This document shows, in pieces, positions 35,425-44,611 of a stretch of DNA of 60,598 bases. Under the pieces are notes generated by a model that worked only from the letters and a program-made list of their open reading frames with translations, searched no databases and was not told the origin of the DNA. The stretch comes from Clostridiales bacterium (lineage in GTDB: Bacteria; Bacillota; Clostridia; Clostridiales; Oxobacteraceae), in assembly GCA_030016385.1 (NCBI GenBank), contig JASEJN010000012.1, forward strand, positions 1 through 60,598, read 5' to 3'. Position 1 is the first letter of the stretch. Each line of letters opens with the position of its first letter. The position numbers and the translations under genes were made by a program.

Positions 35425-35506
35425 TAATCCACAATATGCACAGACTTATCCACAGATATTCATAGGAATACTGACTATTTTCGCCTTATTTCTCACATTG
35501 TCCACA
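35425..35506. other. Cluster of DnaA-box-like sequences
   Basis: TTATCCACA at 35446-35454 is a perfect DnaA box; TAATCCACA (35425-35433) and TTGTCCACA (35498-35506) differ from it by one base each. All are on the same strand in an AT-rich spacer of about 330 bases between the ABC-F terminator and tsaD. No dnaA, dnaN or other origin gene is adjacent. Confidence 0.5.
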
Positions 35507-35538
35507 TAAAATTTAATAACAATTATAATTTAATTAAA

Positions 35539-35592
35539 ATGTAAACAATGTTTACATAAGTTACATTAATAAATATACCGTATTTGGTATAC
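35539..35592. promoter_or_regulatory. Two palindromes in the tsaD downstream spacer
   Basis: ATGTAAAC-AAT-GTTTACAT (35539-35557) is a perfect 8-base inverted repeat, and TATACC-GTATTT-GGTATA (about 35575-35592) is a second. They look like operator sites, yet both neighbouring genes end here instead of starting, so no obvious target gene exists. Confidence 0.45.
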
Positions 35593-35656
35593 ATAGTTAA
35601 GTATCATGTATAATATTTATATCGTATGCAATTATACTCATCTTTGTATAAACTAC

Positions 35657-36682
35657 TTAACCCAAATCCAGATACGGTACGGCATTTAAGCTTAAATCCG
35701 AGGTATTGCCCTTCAAATACTCAAAATATGCTGCGGAAGCGATCATGGCGGCGTTGTCGGTACAGAGTATGATGGGGGGAAAATATACTTTTATGCCTCT
35801 CTTTGAGCATTCTTTCGCCAATTTATCCCTGAGCCTCGAGTTTGCTGCAACTCCTCCCGCGACAGCCAGTATGTTTGAACCCTTTATCTTTAAAACCTGC
35901 AGCGTTTTATCCACAAGAACATCAACTACAGCCTCCTGAAAGGATGCCGCAACATCCGCCTTATTTACTTCAACGCCCTCCATTTTCATCTTATTCAAAT
36001 AATTGAGAACTGATGTCTTAACACCGCTGAAGCTAAAATCGAAACTGTTATCAAAGGAAGCTCTTGGAAACCTTATGGCATCACTTTTCCCTTTCTTGGC
36101 AAGATTGTCTATAAGCGGTCCCCCCGGATACCCAAGACCTATTGCCCTGGATATTTTATCGAATGCCTCCCCGGCAGCATCGTCCCTCGTTCTTCCCATT
36201 ATTTCGAACTTACCATAGTCGGAAATATATACTATATACGTATGCCCTCCAGACACTACAAGGCATACCAGCGGCGGTTCAAGCTCCTTATGGGCAATAA
36301 AGTCCGCACATATATGCCCCTCTATGTGGTTCACGCCGATGAATATCTTTTTGGCAGCATATGCGATAGCCTTGCCCGCAGAAAGCCCCACAAGAAGCGC
36401 TCCGACAAGTCCCGGCCCGTATGTGGCGCCTACCGCATCTATATCATTCAAAGTTACGCCTGCTTCATCCAGGGCCTCCTGTATGACTGCATCTATTATC
36501 TCAACATGTTTTCTCGATGCGACCTCAGGGACAACTCCGCCAAACTTTTTATGCAAATCTATTTGCGAAGATATTATATTTGAAAGAACTTTCCTTCCAT
36601 CGACAACGACGGCGGCCGACGTTTCATCGCAGCTCGATTCAATCCCAAGTATGGTAAAATGCTTTTTGCTATTATTATCCAT
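35657..36682 (-). CDS. tsaD: tRNA N6-adenosine threonylcarbamoyltransferase TsaD
   Basis: 341 residues from MDNNSKKHF, since CGGAGGA lies just before this ATG. The ASKHA fold begins [18 protein letters not shown]; the metal-binding HIEGH occurs in [23 protein letters not shown] and [13 protein letters not shown] are standard TsaD blocks. It transfers the threonylcarbamoyl group to A37 of ANN-decoding tRNAs, working with TsaB and TsaE, which are encoded at 54 and 60 kb. Here tsaD stands alone instead of next to rimI. Confidence 0.97.
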   Translation of the reverse strand: MDNNSKKHFTILGIESSCDETSAAVVVDGRKVLSNIISSQIDLHKKFGGVVPEVASRKHVEIIDAVIQEALDEAGVTLNDIDAVGATYGPGLVGALLVGLSAGKAIAYAAKKIFIGVNHIEGHICADFIAHKELEPPLVCLVVSGGHTYIVYISDYGKFEIMGRTRDDAAGEAFDKISRAIGLGYPGGPLIDNLAKKGKSDAIRFPRASFDNSFDFSFSGVKTSVLNYLNKMKMEGVEVNKADVAASFQEAVVDVLVDKTLQVLKIKGSNILAVAGGVAANSRLRDKLAKECSKRGIKVYFPPIILCTDNAAMIASAAYFEYLKGNTSDLSLNAVPYLDLG

Positions 36683-36941
36683 GTTTAATCCTCCGTTTAT
36701 AATACAAGTCATCCAATATTATTGTATCCATTTATCATAGTACATAATGTCACACGGGCCGATGCGTTGTCAAGCATGTTTATTATCGAACTTCAATTTG
36801 TAATAAAGAATTATGCTGGTTTCAAATTAATAACATTTTTTATCTATTTATCCTTGAAAATAACAGTAAAGAATATTATAATAAAATTGAAAATTATGCA
36901 TATTATATTTACTGGTGCTAAATCATCTATTATTCAGTAAG

Positions 36942-36957
36942 TAGCTTGTACAAGCTA
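36942..36957. promoter_or_regulatory. Perfect 16-base palindrome upstream of cstA
   Basis: TAGCTTGTACAAGCTA is fully self-complementary and lies about 135 bases before the cstA ATG. It resembles a dimeric repressor or activator site, but I cannot assign the protein. The remainder of 36683-37092 shows no gene and no recognisable riboswitch. Confidence 0.5.
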
Positions 36958-37092
36958 AAATTTTGGTGCGCGCGTTCTGTGATAAAACTCTTTTTTTCAA
37001 AACAGTGAAGTATTTCTATCGGCCGATCATAGTATTCATGTGAAATTTTTCATCATGTGTTGCCAAAAAAAAATAATTGGAGGTATTCTATT

Positions 37093-38535
37093 ATGACATT
37101 GGTTATAGGCATAATTTTGCTTATATTAGGCTATTTCACATATGGAAAATTCATGGAGAAAGTTATAGGCATTGATCCCGGCAGGAAAACTCCTGCATAT
37201 ACTAAAGCCGACGGGGTAGACTTTGTACCGATGCCCACATGGAAAGTATTTCTGATTCAACTTTTAAATATAGCCGGAATAGGGCCGATTTACGGAGCAA
37301 TCCAGGGAGCACTCTGGGGACCGGCTGCATATCTATGGATCGTATTTGGCTGTATTTTTGCAGGAGCAGTACATGATTTCGTATCAGGCATGATGAGCGT
37401 AAGACATGATGGAGGGACAATAGCGGAAATCCATGGTATATATCTCGGAAAGTCGCTGCATCAGATAATGCGAGTATTTACCGTAGTCATGCTCGTACTT
37501 GTGGGAGTAGTATTTGTGGCAGGCCCGGCACTTCTTCTTTCAATGCTCACTAAAAATTCCTTTTTCACCTACGGCATCTGGGTCGCTATTGTGTTTTTAT
37601 ATTTCTTCTTGGCAACTATACTTCCTATCGATGTCCTTATAGGAAGATTGTATCCTATATTCGGTGCAATACTTGTCATAATGGCAGTAGGTGTTGGAGG
37701 TGGAATGCTGCTTGAGGGATATAAGATCCCTGCAATAACTCTTGCAAATATGCATCCGGGCAAAGTATCGATGTGGCCGGGGCTTTTCATTACTATAGCA
37801 TGCGGCGCAATATCCGGTTTTCATGGTACTCAATCTCCCTTGATGGCAAGATGTTTGAAAACGGAAAAGGATGGAAGAAAAGTATTCTATGGAGCCATGA
37901 TTGCCGAGGGCATTATAGCTATGATATGGGCAACAGTCGGTCTGGCATTTTATAAAGGAGGACTTCCTGAACTTGCAAATGTATTAAGTACATCCGGGCC
38001 AAGCGCTGTTGTTTACAATTCATCGATGGCAATAATGGGGGGTATAGGCGGAGTAATTGCGGTACTGGGAGTTGTGGTATGCCCTATAACATCAGGGGAT
38101 ACTGCATTCAGAGGGGCAAGACTTATAGCTGCCGATACATTTAAGATAGACCAGAAACCTATTTTAAAGAGGCTTTTTATAGCTATTCCTCTATTTGCCG
38201 TAGGTATTCTCCTGTCACAGATAAACTTTGATGTGCTCTGGAGATATTTCGGGTGGGCGAACCAGACCCTCGCTATGGTGACTCTCTGGGCATGCTCGGT
38301 ATTTGTTTACAAGCATAAAGGTAATTATCACTGGATTACTACTATACCTGCGATGTTTATGACGGTTTTGACATCTTCGTATATATATACTCAAAAGATC
38401 GGTTTCAATCTTCCAACAACCCTGGGCATCATACTTGGATTTATTACGATGGTAGTATGCCTTGTCTGCTTCTTAGTATACGGAACAAAGTATGCAAAGA
38501 AGATACCGGTCGATTCAAGCAGCTTGAACGCTTAG
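37093..38535 (+). CDS. cstA: Carbon starvation protein CstA family (peptide/pyruvate permease)
   Basis: 480 residues from ATG 37093, nine bases after TTGGAGGTA. About a dozen or more hydrophobic membrane segments with the CstA blocks GIDPGRKTPAYTKADGVDFVPM, IAGIGPIYGAIQGALWGPAAYLWIVFGCIFAGAVHDF and FHGTQSPLMARCL. E. coli relatives CstA and BtsT take up peptides or pyruvate on carbon limitation. It is shorter than E. coli CstA, as is common in Firmicutes. It stands alone between a palindrome and a good terminator; no two-component LytTR pair is adjacent. Confidence 0.94.
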   Translation: MTLVIGIILLILGYFTYGKFMEKVIGIDPGRKTPAYTKADGVDFVPMPTWKVFLIQLLNIAGIGPIYGAIQGALWGPAAYLWIVFGCIFAGAVHDFVSGMMSVRHDGGTIAEIHGIYLGKSLHQIMRVFTVVMLVLVGVVFVAGPALLLSMLTKNSFFTYGIWVAIVFLYFFLATILPIDVLIGRLYPIFGAILVIMAVGVGGGMLLEGYKIPAITLANMHPGKVSMWPGLFITIACGAISGFHGTQSPLMARCLKTEKDGRKVFYGAMIAEGIIAMIWATVGLAFYKGGLPELANVLSTSGPSAVVYNSSMAIMGGIGGVIAVLGVVVCPITSGDTAFRGARLIAADTFKIDQKPILKRLFIAIPLFAVGILLSQINFDVLWRYFGWANQTLAMVTLWACSVFVYKHKGNYHWITTIPAMFMTVLTSSYIYTQKIGFNLPTTLGIILGFITMVVCLVCFLVYGTKYAKKIPVDSSSLNA

Positions 38536-38546
38536 GCAGAGAAGTT

Positions 38547-38584
38547 AAAGCGGGGATGCCCTATGCAGCATCTCCGCTTTCTTT
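38547..38584 (+). terminator. Intrinsic terminator of cstA
   Basis: AAAGCGGGGATGC pairs with GCATCTCCGCTTT, one G-T wobble, followed by CTTT. It lies 11 bases after the stop codon. Confidence 0.85.
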
Positions 38585-38609
38585 AGTAAAAAAGGTTAAA
38601 TCGAGGGTA

Positions 38610-39440
38610 TCAGTATAATTTCCTGTATTTTTTTCTGTACCGGTGAGGTGTTATTCCCTCATAGTTTTTAAATGTCCTTATAAAATTATTGACATTGTTG
38701 AACCCCGAATCCGTGCAGATATCCGTAATCGTTTCATCGGTATAATATAGCATATCCTTAGCCTTCGATAACCTCTGGCGTATGACATATTCTCTGAATG
38801 TATACCCTGTTACCTCTTTAAATATATGCGAAAGGTAATACCTGTCCATATAAAATAAACCCGCAGCCTTGCCCAAGGTTATATCTTCGTTATAATGATC
38901 CTCTATATATTTTTGTATTTTAAGTATTTCATTTGAAAGGCTTCCATAGGAATCCGGCATGAAATAAGGCTTGAATTCCCTGTAAATAAATGTGAACAGC
39001 AGGCTGAAATATGATTTCAACGCTATATCCTTTAAATCATATTCGTTATTTATCTCTTCGTAAAGTTTTTTTATCATTCCGTATATTTCAGCACTGTTCT
39101 GTTCGCTGATGCAAAGCACATGCCTGAAATTCTGAGGCCGGCATTTTAAAATAGAAACAAGTCTCATATCTTTTATGCTCGAATATAGGTAATCGGAATC
39201 TATCAAAATATAGTACCTTTTATATGGATATTTTATGAGTTTAACGTTATGGGACTCAAAGTTATTTATAAATATGATATTATTATCGCATGCTCTGTAC
39301 TCTTTACCATTTATATTGAATAACGCCGAACCGTCGACTATATAGATTATCTCAAAAAAGTTATGGAAATGCTCTTCCATTTTAAAGCCCTCATATGTTT
39401 CATTATAAAAGGCAGCGATGCTTTTCTTGATATTATGCAT
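38610..39440 (-). CDS. AraC-family transcriptional regulator
   Basis: About 276 residues from MHNIKKSI; GAGGTG precedes this ATG by six bases. N-terminal cupin-like sensor domain (HFHNFFEIIYIVDGSALFNINGKEY, DNNIIFINNFESHNVKL) and C-terminal double helix-turn-helix of the AraC type (ITLGKAAGLFYMDRYYLSHIFKEVTGYTFREY, then ITDICTDSGFNNVNNFIRTFKNYEGITPHRYR). It diverges from the redox cluster starting at 39563 and is its likely activator. The ligand is unknown but AraC/cupin regulators of this shape commonly sense sugars or small aromatics. Confidence 0.93.
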   Translation of the reverse strand: MHNIKKSIAAFYNETYEGFKMEEHFHNFFEIIYIVDGSALFNINGKEYRACDNNIIFINNFESHNVKLIKYPYKRYYILIDSDYLYSSIKDMRLVSILKCRPQNFRHVLCISEQNSAEIYGMIKKLYEEINNEYDLKDIALKSYFSLLFTFIYREFKPYFMPDSYGSLSNEILKIQKYIEDHYNEDITLGKAAGLFYMDRYYLSHIFKEVTGYTFREYVIRQRLSKAKDMLYYTDETITDICTDSGFNNVNNFIRTFKNYEGITPHRYRKKYRKLY

Positions 39441-39461
39441 ATGATACACCTCAGCAAACAA

Positions 39462-39547
39462 CGCTAATAATAGCGCAAATAAACTGTATTAAATAAAGTC
39501 TCAGTATTATAGAATAGCAATATAAGTATATTTTATTATAGCATAAC
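39462..39547. promoter_or_regulatory. Divergent regulatory region of the AraC/redox cluster
   Basis: Contains a perfect inverted repeat CGCTA-ATAA-TAGCG (39462-39475) and two direct repeats, TATTATAGAATAGC (39505-39518) and TATTATAGCATAAC (39534-39547), 29 bases apart. Direct repeats are typical binding sites of AraC proteins. The downstream copy lies just before the ribosome binding site of the first cluster gene. Confidence 0.5.
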
Positions 39548-39562
39548 AAGAAGGTGATAATC

Positions 39563-40894
39563 ATGGATTTTAAACAATTTCATTACAAGAGCATCGGGGA
39601 TGTCGAAGAAGAATTAAAAGATATGAATTTAAATCTTCCTTTATCCAAAAACTTGGATGCCCTGCGCAGGAAAGTCGCTGTAGGAAACAAAACCATTTCC
39701 AATTCCATTGCCGTACAACCTATGGAGGGCTGTGATGGCAATTCAGATGGGACGCCGGGCGAGCTTACTTTCAGAAGATACAGGAGATTTGCATCCGGCG
39801 GCGCCGGGCTTATCTGGATGGAAGCCTGTGCTATTGTGCCGGAAGGAAGAGCAAATCCAAGGCAGCTTATGATAAACAAGAAAAATGCCGGAGAATTTTC
39901 AAGACTTCATGATGAAATAATAGATACGGCATATGATAGATTCAAAGGTTCCATCCATCCCATATGCATACTGCAGCTTACGCATTCCGGAAGATACAGC
40001 AGGCCGTCCGGGAGCAGCGAACCTCTTATCGCATGCCATAACCCATATTTGGATAAAGCGCAGGGAATCGATAAGGACGTTCCGCAGGTTACAGACGATT
40101 ATCTCGAAAAATTGGAGGATATTTATGTAGACGCGGCGGTTTTAGCTTATAAATCGGGATTCGACGGGGTAGATATAAAAAGCTGCCATAGATATCTTTC
40201 ATCCGAGCTTTTATCGTCATTCACAAGGGAAGGCAGATATGGAGGAAGCTTTGAAGGCCGTACGAGACTTCTAGCGGATGTAGTCGGCAAGATAAAACAG
40301 AAGCTCCCGAAGGATTTCATAGTAACTTCACGGCTGAACATATACGACGCGATACCTTATCCATACGGTTTTGGCGTCGATAAGGAAAATTTTCAAAAAT
40401 ATGATATGACAGAACCAATAAAACTTATAAAAATACTTCATGAAAAAGGTATGCCCATTATAAATCTGACTATGGGAAACCCTTACTACAATCCGCATAT
40501 AAACAGGCCATTCGATAAAGGACCGTATGTACCTTCGGAGCATCCTCTTTTTGGCGTTGCAAGACTGTCACGTGGCATAGCAGAGGTTAAAAAAGCAGTT
40601 CCGGATATTGTCATAATAGGGTCGGGATACAGCTATCTCAGGGAATTTTCGCCGTATCTTGCGGCAGGCAACATAGAAAACGGGAATGTCGATATAGCAG
40701 GTTTCGGAAGGGAATCCTTTGCGTACCCGGATTTTCCCTACGACATATTTAATAAGGGTTCAATGGATCCTAAAAAATGCTGCATCACATGCAGCAAATG
40801 CACGGAACTTATGAGAGCTAAAAGCATGACGGGATGCGTAGTTAGAGATTCAGGCATATATGCACCCCTTTATAAAAAATATTGCATCAAATAA
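39563..40894 (+). CDS. Old-yellow-enzyme family NADH:flavin oxidoreductase
   Basis: 443 residues from ATG 39563 (AAGGTGATAATC upstream). TIM-barrel OYE domain: VAVGNKTISNSIAVQPMEGCDG at the start, FASGGAGLIWMEACAIVPEGRANPRQL, LQLTHSGRYSRPSG (substrate/FMN block) and GFDGVDIKSCHRYLSSELLS. The C-terminus carries a Cys-rich CCITCSKCTELM with a later Cys, suggesting a [4Fe-4S] cluster as in 2,4-dienoyl-CoA reductase and BaiCD/BaiH-type enzymes. Likely an ene-reductase. It lies first in a three-gene plus-strand operon with an SDR and a FAD-binding protein. Confidence 0.88.
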   Translation: MDFKQFHYKSIGDVEEELKDMNLNLPLSKNLDALRRKVAVGNKTISNSIAVQPMEGCDGNSDGTPGELTFRRYRRFASGGAGLIWMEACAIVPEGRANPRQLMINKKNAGEFSRLHDEIIDTAYDRFKGSIHPICILQLTHSGRYSRPSGSSEPLIACHNPYLDKAQGIDKDVPQVTDDYLEKLEDIYVDAAVLAYKSGFDGVDIKSCHRYLSSELLSSFTREGRYGGSFEGRTRLLADVVGKIKQKLPKDFIVTSRLNIYDAIPYPYGFGVDKENFQKYDMTEPIKLIKILHEKGMPIINLTMGNPYYNPHINRPFDKGPYVPSEHPLFGVARLSRGIAEVKKAVPDIVIIGSGYSYLREFSPYLAAGNIENGNVDIAGFGRESFAYPDFPYDIFNKGSMDPKKCCITCSKCTELMRAKSMTGCVVRDSGIYAPLYKKYCIK

Positions 40895-40914
40895 AATTTT
40901 GGAGGATGATAATC

Positions 40915-41691
40915 ATGATTAATGAAAAAGCAGCAATTATAACAGGAGCTGCAAGAGGAATAGGAAATGCCATAGCATTCGAACTTGCAAAGGAAGGCTA
41001 TGCTATCGCCATACTGGATGTATTAGACGCCGGAAGGGTTAAGGAAAATCTGGACAGGATTAAAGCCTTAGGACATCATTTCATGTATATAAATGGAGAC
41101 ATTACATCGGCAGACGACAGAAAGGCAGCGGTAGATAAAGTAATGAATGCTTTCGGAAGGATCGACGTCCTCGTAAATGATGCCGGAGTCGCTCCAAAGA
41201 TCAGGATGGATATATTGAGCACAACTGAAGAAAGCATAGATTTTGTGCTCGGAATAAACTTGAAGGGTACGTTTTTCATGACACAGCTGGTGGCAAACAC
41301 GATGATCAGGGAGATTAAATCGACTGCTGATATCAACCCGATAATAGTAAATATATCCTCAATGTCTGCATATACTTCCTCAGTGCAACGCGGCGAATAC
41401 TGCATATCAAAGGCAGGAATAAGCATGATAACAAAGCTATTTGCAGACAGGCTATCCGAATACGGGATACATGTGTATGAGATAAGGCCTGGCATCATAA
41501 TGACCGACATGACATCTGTGGTAAAAGAAAAATATGATAAGCTCATAGCAGAGGGGCTGACGCCTATAAAAAGATGGGGCTATCCCGAAGATATTGCAAA
41601 TGCTGTTTCGGTATTGTGCTCCGGAAAGCTGAATTATTCAACAGGTGATATTATAAATGTCGACGGCGGATTCCATATAAGGAGACTTTAA
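40915..41691 (+). CDS. Short-chain dehydrogenase/reductase
   Basis: 258 residues from ATG 40915, preceded by TTGGAGGATGATAATC; upstream in-frame starts overlap the previous gene. The NAD(P)-binding motif TGAARGIGNAI lies near residue 10. The catalytic set appears as the Asn in INLKGT, Ser in ISSMSAY, and YCISK with Tyr and Lys. It resembles 3-oxoacyl-ACP reductase/FabG-like SDRs that oxidise or reduce secondary alcohols. Gene order places it between an ene-reductase and a FAD-binding protein; the substrate is unknown. Confidence 0.92.
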   Translation: MINEKAAIITGAARGIGNAIAFELAKEGYAIAILDVLDAGRVKENLDRIKALGHHFMYINGDITSADDRKAAVDKVMNAFGRIDVLVNDAGVAPKIRMDILSTTEESIDFVLGINLKGTFFMTQLVANTMIREIKSTADINPIIVNISSMSAYTSSVQRGEYCISKAGISMITKLFADRLSEYGIHVYEIRPGIIMTDMTSVVKEKYDKLIAEGLTPIKRWGYPEDIANAVSVLCSGKLNYSTGDIINVDGGFHIRRL

Positions 41692-41694
41692 AAA

Positions 41695-43698
41695 ATGGAA
41701 AAGGCAAAAGTGAACATCAAGGGAATCGATATCGACGTATACAGTTTAAATACCGTAATCGTCGGAAGCGGCTGTGCGGGGTTTAATGCTGCGGATACCC
41801 TTTATTCCATGGGCCAAAGGGATATTGCCATATTGACAGAGGGCATTAATATGGGAACATCGCGGAATACCGGGTCGGATAAACAGACATATTACAAGCT
41901 TTCACTTTCCGGGGATACTCCCGACTCCATAATGGACATGGCGAAAACGTTATTTGAAGGAGGCTCTATGAACGGCGATATCGCCTTAGTCGAGGCCGCA
42001 TCATCCGTAAGGGCTTTTTTCAAACTTGTGGAAGCAGGAGTGCCTTTCCCGCATAACAGCTACGGCGAATATGTAGGATACAAAACGGACCACGACCCCA
42101 AACAGAGGGCTACATCGGCAGGACCTCTTACTTCAAAATACATGACAGAGAAACTTGAAAAACAGGTTTTGAAAAAAAATATAAAAATATTCGACGGCTT
42201 TTTAGTTGTAGGCATTCTCACTTTAAAGGGCAGTGCCATAGGCCTCGTAGCCCTGGATTGCAGCAGGCTTAGGGAACACTGCATGGGCTTTACACTGTTT
42301 GACTGCACGAACATCATTTACGCCACCGGCGGACCTGCCGGGATGTATTCATCCTCGGTTTACCCAAAAAGCCAGACGGGCTCAATGGGTGCGGCTTTTG
42401 AGGCCGGCGCCAGGGGGGTCAACTTAACCGAGTCCCAGTACGGCATCGCATCGACCAAGTTCAGATGGAATCTTTCAGGTACGTATCAACAGGTGATCCC
42501 GAGATATGTATCGACGGATAAGAAAGGAAAAGATGAAAGGGAATTCTTGAACGAATATTTTAAAGAACAAGGCAAGATGCTCGATGCGATATTCCTGAAA
42601 GGCTATCAGTGGCCATTCGACCCCAGAAAGATACCAAACAGCGGTTCATCTTTAATAGATATACTTGTTTATTATGAAACACAGATAAGGGGAAGAAAAG
42701 TATATTTGGACTATACCCGCAATCCTTTATGCGCCGGAAGGAACGGCGAACTTGATTTTTCGATTTTAAGCAGAGAAGCTTATGATTACTTGAAAAAATC
42801 CGGCGTGTTGTTCGGCAAACCCATAGACAGACTAAAGAAGATGAATTATCCTGCATATGAGCTGTATAAGAAAAACGGCATAGATCTCGATAAGGAATAT
42901 CTCGAAATATCAGTGTGCGCACAGCATAATAACGGAGGGCTCTGCGGCAACATATGGTATGAGAGCAATATATCCCATCTGTTTCCGGTCGGGGAGGCAA
43001 ACGGCGTATTCGGAGTATACAGGCCCGGAGGAACGGCATTGAACTCCACGCAGGTCGGAAGTTTGAGAGCCGCCCAGTATATATACGCCAATTATAAAAA
43101 CAACCCGCTGCCCTTATCCGATTTTTTAAGCGCAGCGAATGAAAATGTATGCAACAAAATAGAACTGGCCAAAAAATTCATCGATAATCCGTCGGGAACC
43201 TCAAATATTATGGAATTCAGAAAGAAAATGCAGGACAGGATGTCTAAATACGGTTCAAATATAAGGTCTCTTGAGAATGTAGTATGCGCATTGGATGAGT
43301 CAATCGACGACTACAGCAATTTTTCGTCCTCTGCAAAAGCGGCGTCATGTGTTGAACTTCCCGATGCGTTCAGGGACAGGGACATATTGATAACACAGAT
43401 AGCTTACCTTTTTGCCATAAAGGAATATATCGAAAAGGGAGGCAAAAGCAGAGGCTCGTACCTTATATATGATGATAAGGGATCCATCCCGTGCAAGGCT
43501 CTCCCTGAAAGCTTCCGTTACGGCCTGGATAATGGAAATATGGCCAGATATATCTGTGAAATCGGACTTAAAGTAAGTGAGAATAAAATTGATTGTTTAT
43601 CTCGATGGAAACCTGTACGCCCGATTCCATCATATGATAACTGGTTTGAAAACATATGGAATGATTACAGAAACAATAAAATCATCGTTCCTCTCTAA
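41695..43698 (+). CDS. FAD-binding protein, fumarate reductase/AprA-like flavoprotein
   Basis: 667 residues, starting three bases after the SDR stop. FAD motif VIVGSGCAGFNAADTLYSMG near residue 21, then DHDPKQRATSAGPLTSKYM and an IIYATGGPAGMYSSSVYPKSQTGSMGAAFEAGA block of the FAD_binding_2 superfamily. HNNGGLCGNIWYESNISHLFPVGEANGVFGVYRPGGTALNSTQVGSLRAAQYI is the C-terminal FAD-binding part. No His for covalent FAD is seen. No signal peptide. Its 3' end overlaps the convergent permease gene by 17 bases. Probably an oxidoreductase acting on the same substrate as its OYE and SDR partners. Confidence 0.85.
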   Translation: MEKAKVNIKGIDIDVYSLNTVIVGSGCAGFNAADTLYSMGQRDIAILTEGINMGTSRNTGSDKQTYYKLSLSGDTPDSIMDMAKTLFEGGSMNGDIALVEAASSVRAFFKLVEAGVPFPHNSYGEYVGYKTDHDPKQRATSAGPLTSKYMTEKLEKQVLKKNIKIFDGFLVVGILTLKGSAIGLVALDCSRLREHCMGFTLFDCTNIIYATGGPAGMYSSSVYPKSQTGSMGAAFEAGARGVNLTESQYGIASTKFRWNLSGTYQQVIPRYVSTDKKGKDEREFLNEYFKEQGKMLDAIFLKGYQWPFDPRKIPNSGSSLIDILVYYETQIRGRKVYLDYTRNPLCAGRNGELDFSILSREAYDYLKKSGVLFGKPIDRLKKMNYPAYELYKKNGIDLDKEYLEISVCAQHNNGGLCGNIWYESNISHLFPVGEANGVFGVYRPGGTALNSTQVGSLRAAQYIYANYKNNPLPLSDFLSAANENVCNKIELAKKFIDNPSGTSNIMEFRKKMQDRMSKYGSNIRSLENVVCALDESIDDYSNFSSSAKAASCVELPDAFRDRDILITQIAYLFAIKEYIEKGGKSRGSYLIYDDKGSIPCKALPESFRYGLDNGNMARYICEIGLKVSENKIDCLSRWKPVRPIPSYDNWFENIWNDYRNNKIIVPL

Positions 43699-44611
43699 AA
43701 TAAGGATTCCCAAGGCCGTTTGGCGGCGCATTTTTCCTGGATTTTTTCATGGACACAAAGACCAGTACGGCTACGGTAACGACATAAGGAAGCATGTCGA
43801 TTATATACTGAGAGATCGCCACTTTTGTTCCTTGTATCCTGAAGCCTATTATATCCAAACCACCGAATAAAAATGACCCGAGTATTGCCTTGAACGGATT
43901 CCATGACGCGAATATTACCAGGGCCACTGCAATCCATCCCCTGCCCGCGGTAATATTCTCCTGCCATGCAGGAACATATACCAGGGAAAGATAAGCTCCC
44001 CCAAGTCCGCACAATGCTCCACCCAAAAGAATATGAAAATATTTATAAAAAGCAACGTTTATGCCTGCTGCATCCGCGGACGCAGGATTTTCCCCGACAG
44101 CTCTCAAATTCAAACCCGGCCTCGTATAATAAAGATATATGCCAAGTAATATCGCAATGATATATCCAAAATAAATATATACATCCTGCATGAAAAATAT
44201 CCTGCCTATAAACGGTATTCTGGATAAAAGCGGTAAAGCGACGGGTTTAAAAAACATCTTTATAGCATTGGGCACGGACTTTCCGGAAAGGCCTTTGCCG
44301 ACAAAGCTTGCAAAACCCGAGCCGAATATGGAAAGTGTAAGCCCGCATACCACCTGATTCGCCCGAAGTTGTACCGTCAAAAAAGCATATATCAAAGACC
44401 CCATCAATCCTCCGAATGCTCCCATAAATATCGCAATTAACGGGCTGCCGGTGCTGTATCCAGCATAAAAGCCCATCACTGAGCCCATGAGCATCATGCC
44501 TTCAACCCCGAGATTCAGATTTCCCGCTCTTTCGCATATTATCTCACCAAGGGTTGCAAATAGAAGGGGGGTACCTGCGACAACAGCATTTGCCAGGAAT
44601 AATTCGATCAT
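43682..44611 (-). CDS. Nucleoside-type ABC transporter permease (NupQ/YufQ-like)
   Basis: 309 residues, about eight hydrophobic segments, BPD_transp_2 family. GTPLLFATLGEIICERAGNLNLGVEGMMLMG at the start and AVGENPASADAAGINVAFYKY in the middle are typical of BMP-associated nucleoside permeases. It is the last gene of the xpt-led operon; its ATG overlaps the stop of the preceding permease by one base. Its stop overlaps the 3' end of the convergent FAD-binding gene. Forms the membrane channel with the neighbouring permease. Confidence 0.92.
   Translation of the reverse strand: MIELFLANAVVAGTPLLFATLGEIICERAGNLNLGVEGMMLMGSVMGFYAGYSTGSPLIAIFMGAFGGLMGSLIYAFLTVQLRANQVVCGLTLSIFGSGFASFVGKGLSGKSVPNAIKMFFKPVALPLLSRIPFIGRIFFMQDVYIYFGYIIAILLGIYLYYTRPGLNLRAVGENPASADAAGINVAFYKYFHILLGGALCGLGGAYLSLVYVPAWQENITAGRGWIAVALVIFASWNPFKAILGSFLFGGLDIIGFRIQGTKVAISQYIIDMLPYVVTVAVLVFVSMKKSRKNAPPNGLGNPYFREER

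Noticed and set aside
35425..35592. Chromosomal replication origin
   Set aside because: DnaA boxes are few, and dnaA, dnaN, rpmH or gyrase genes are absent nearby.
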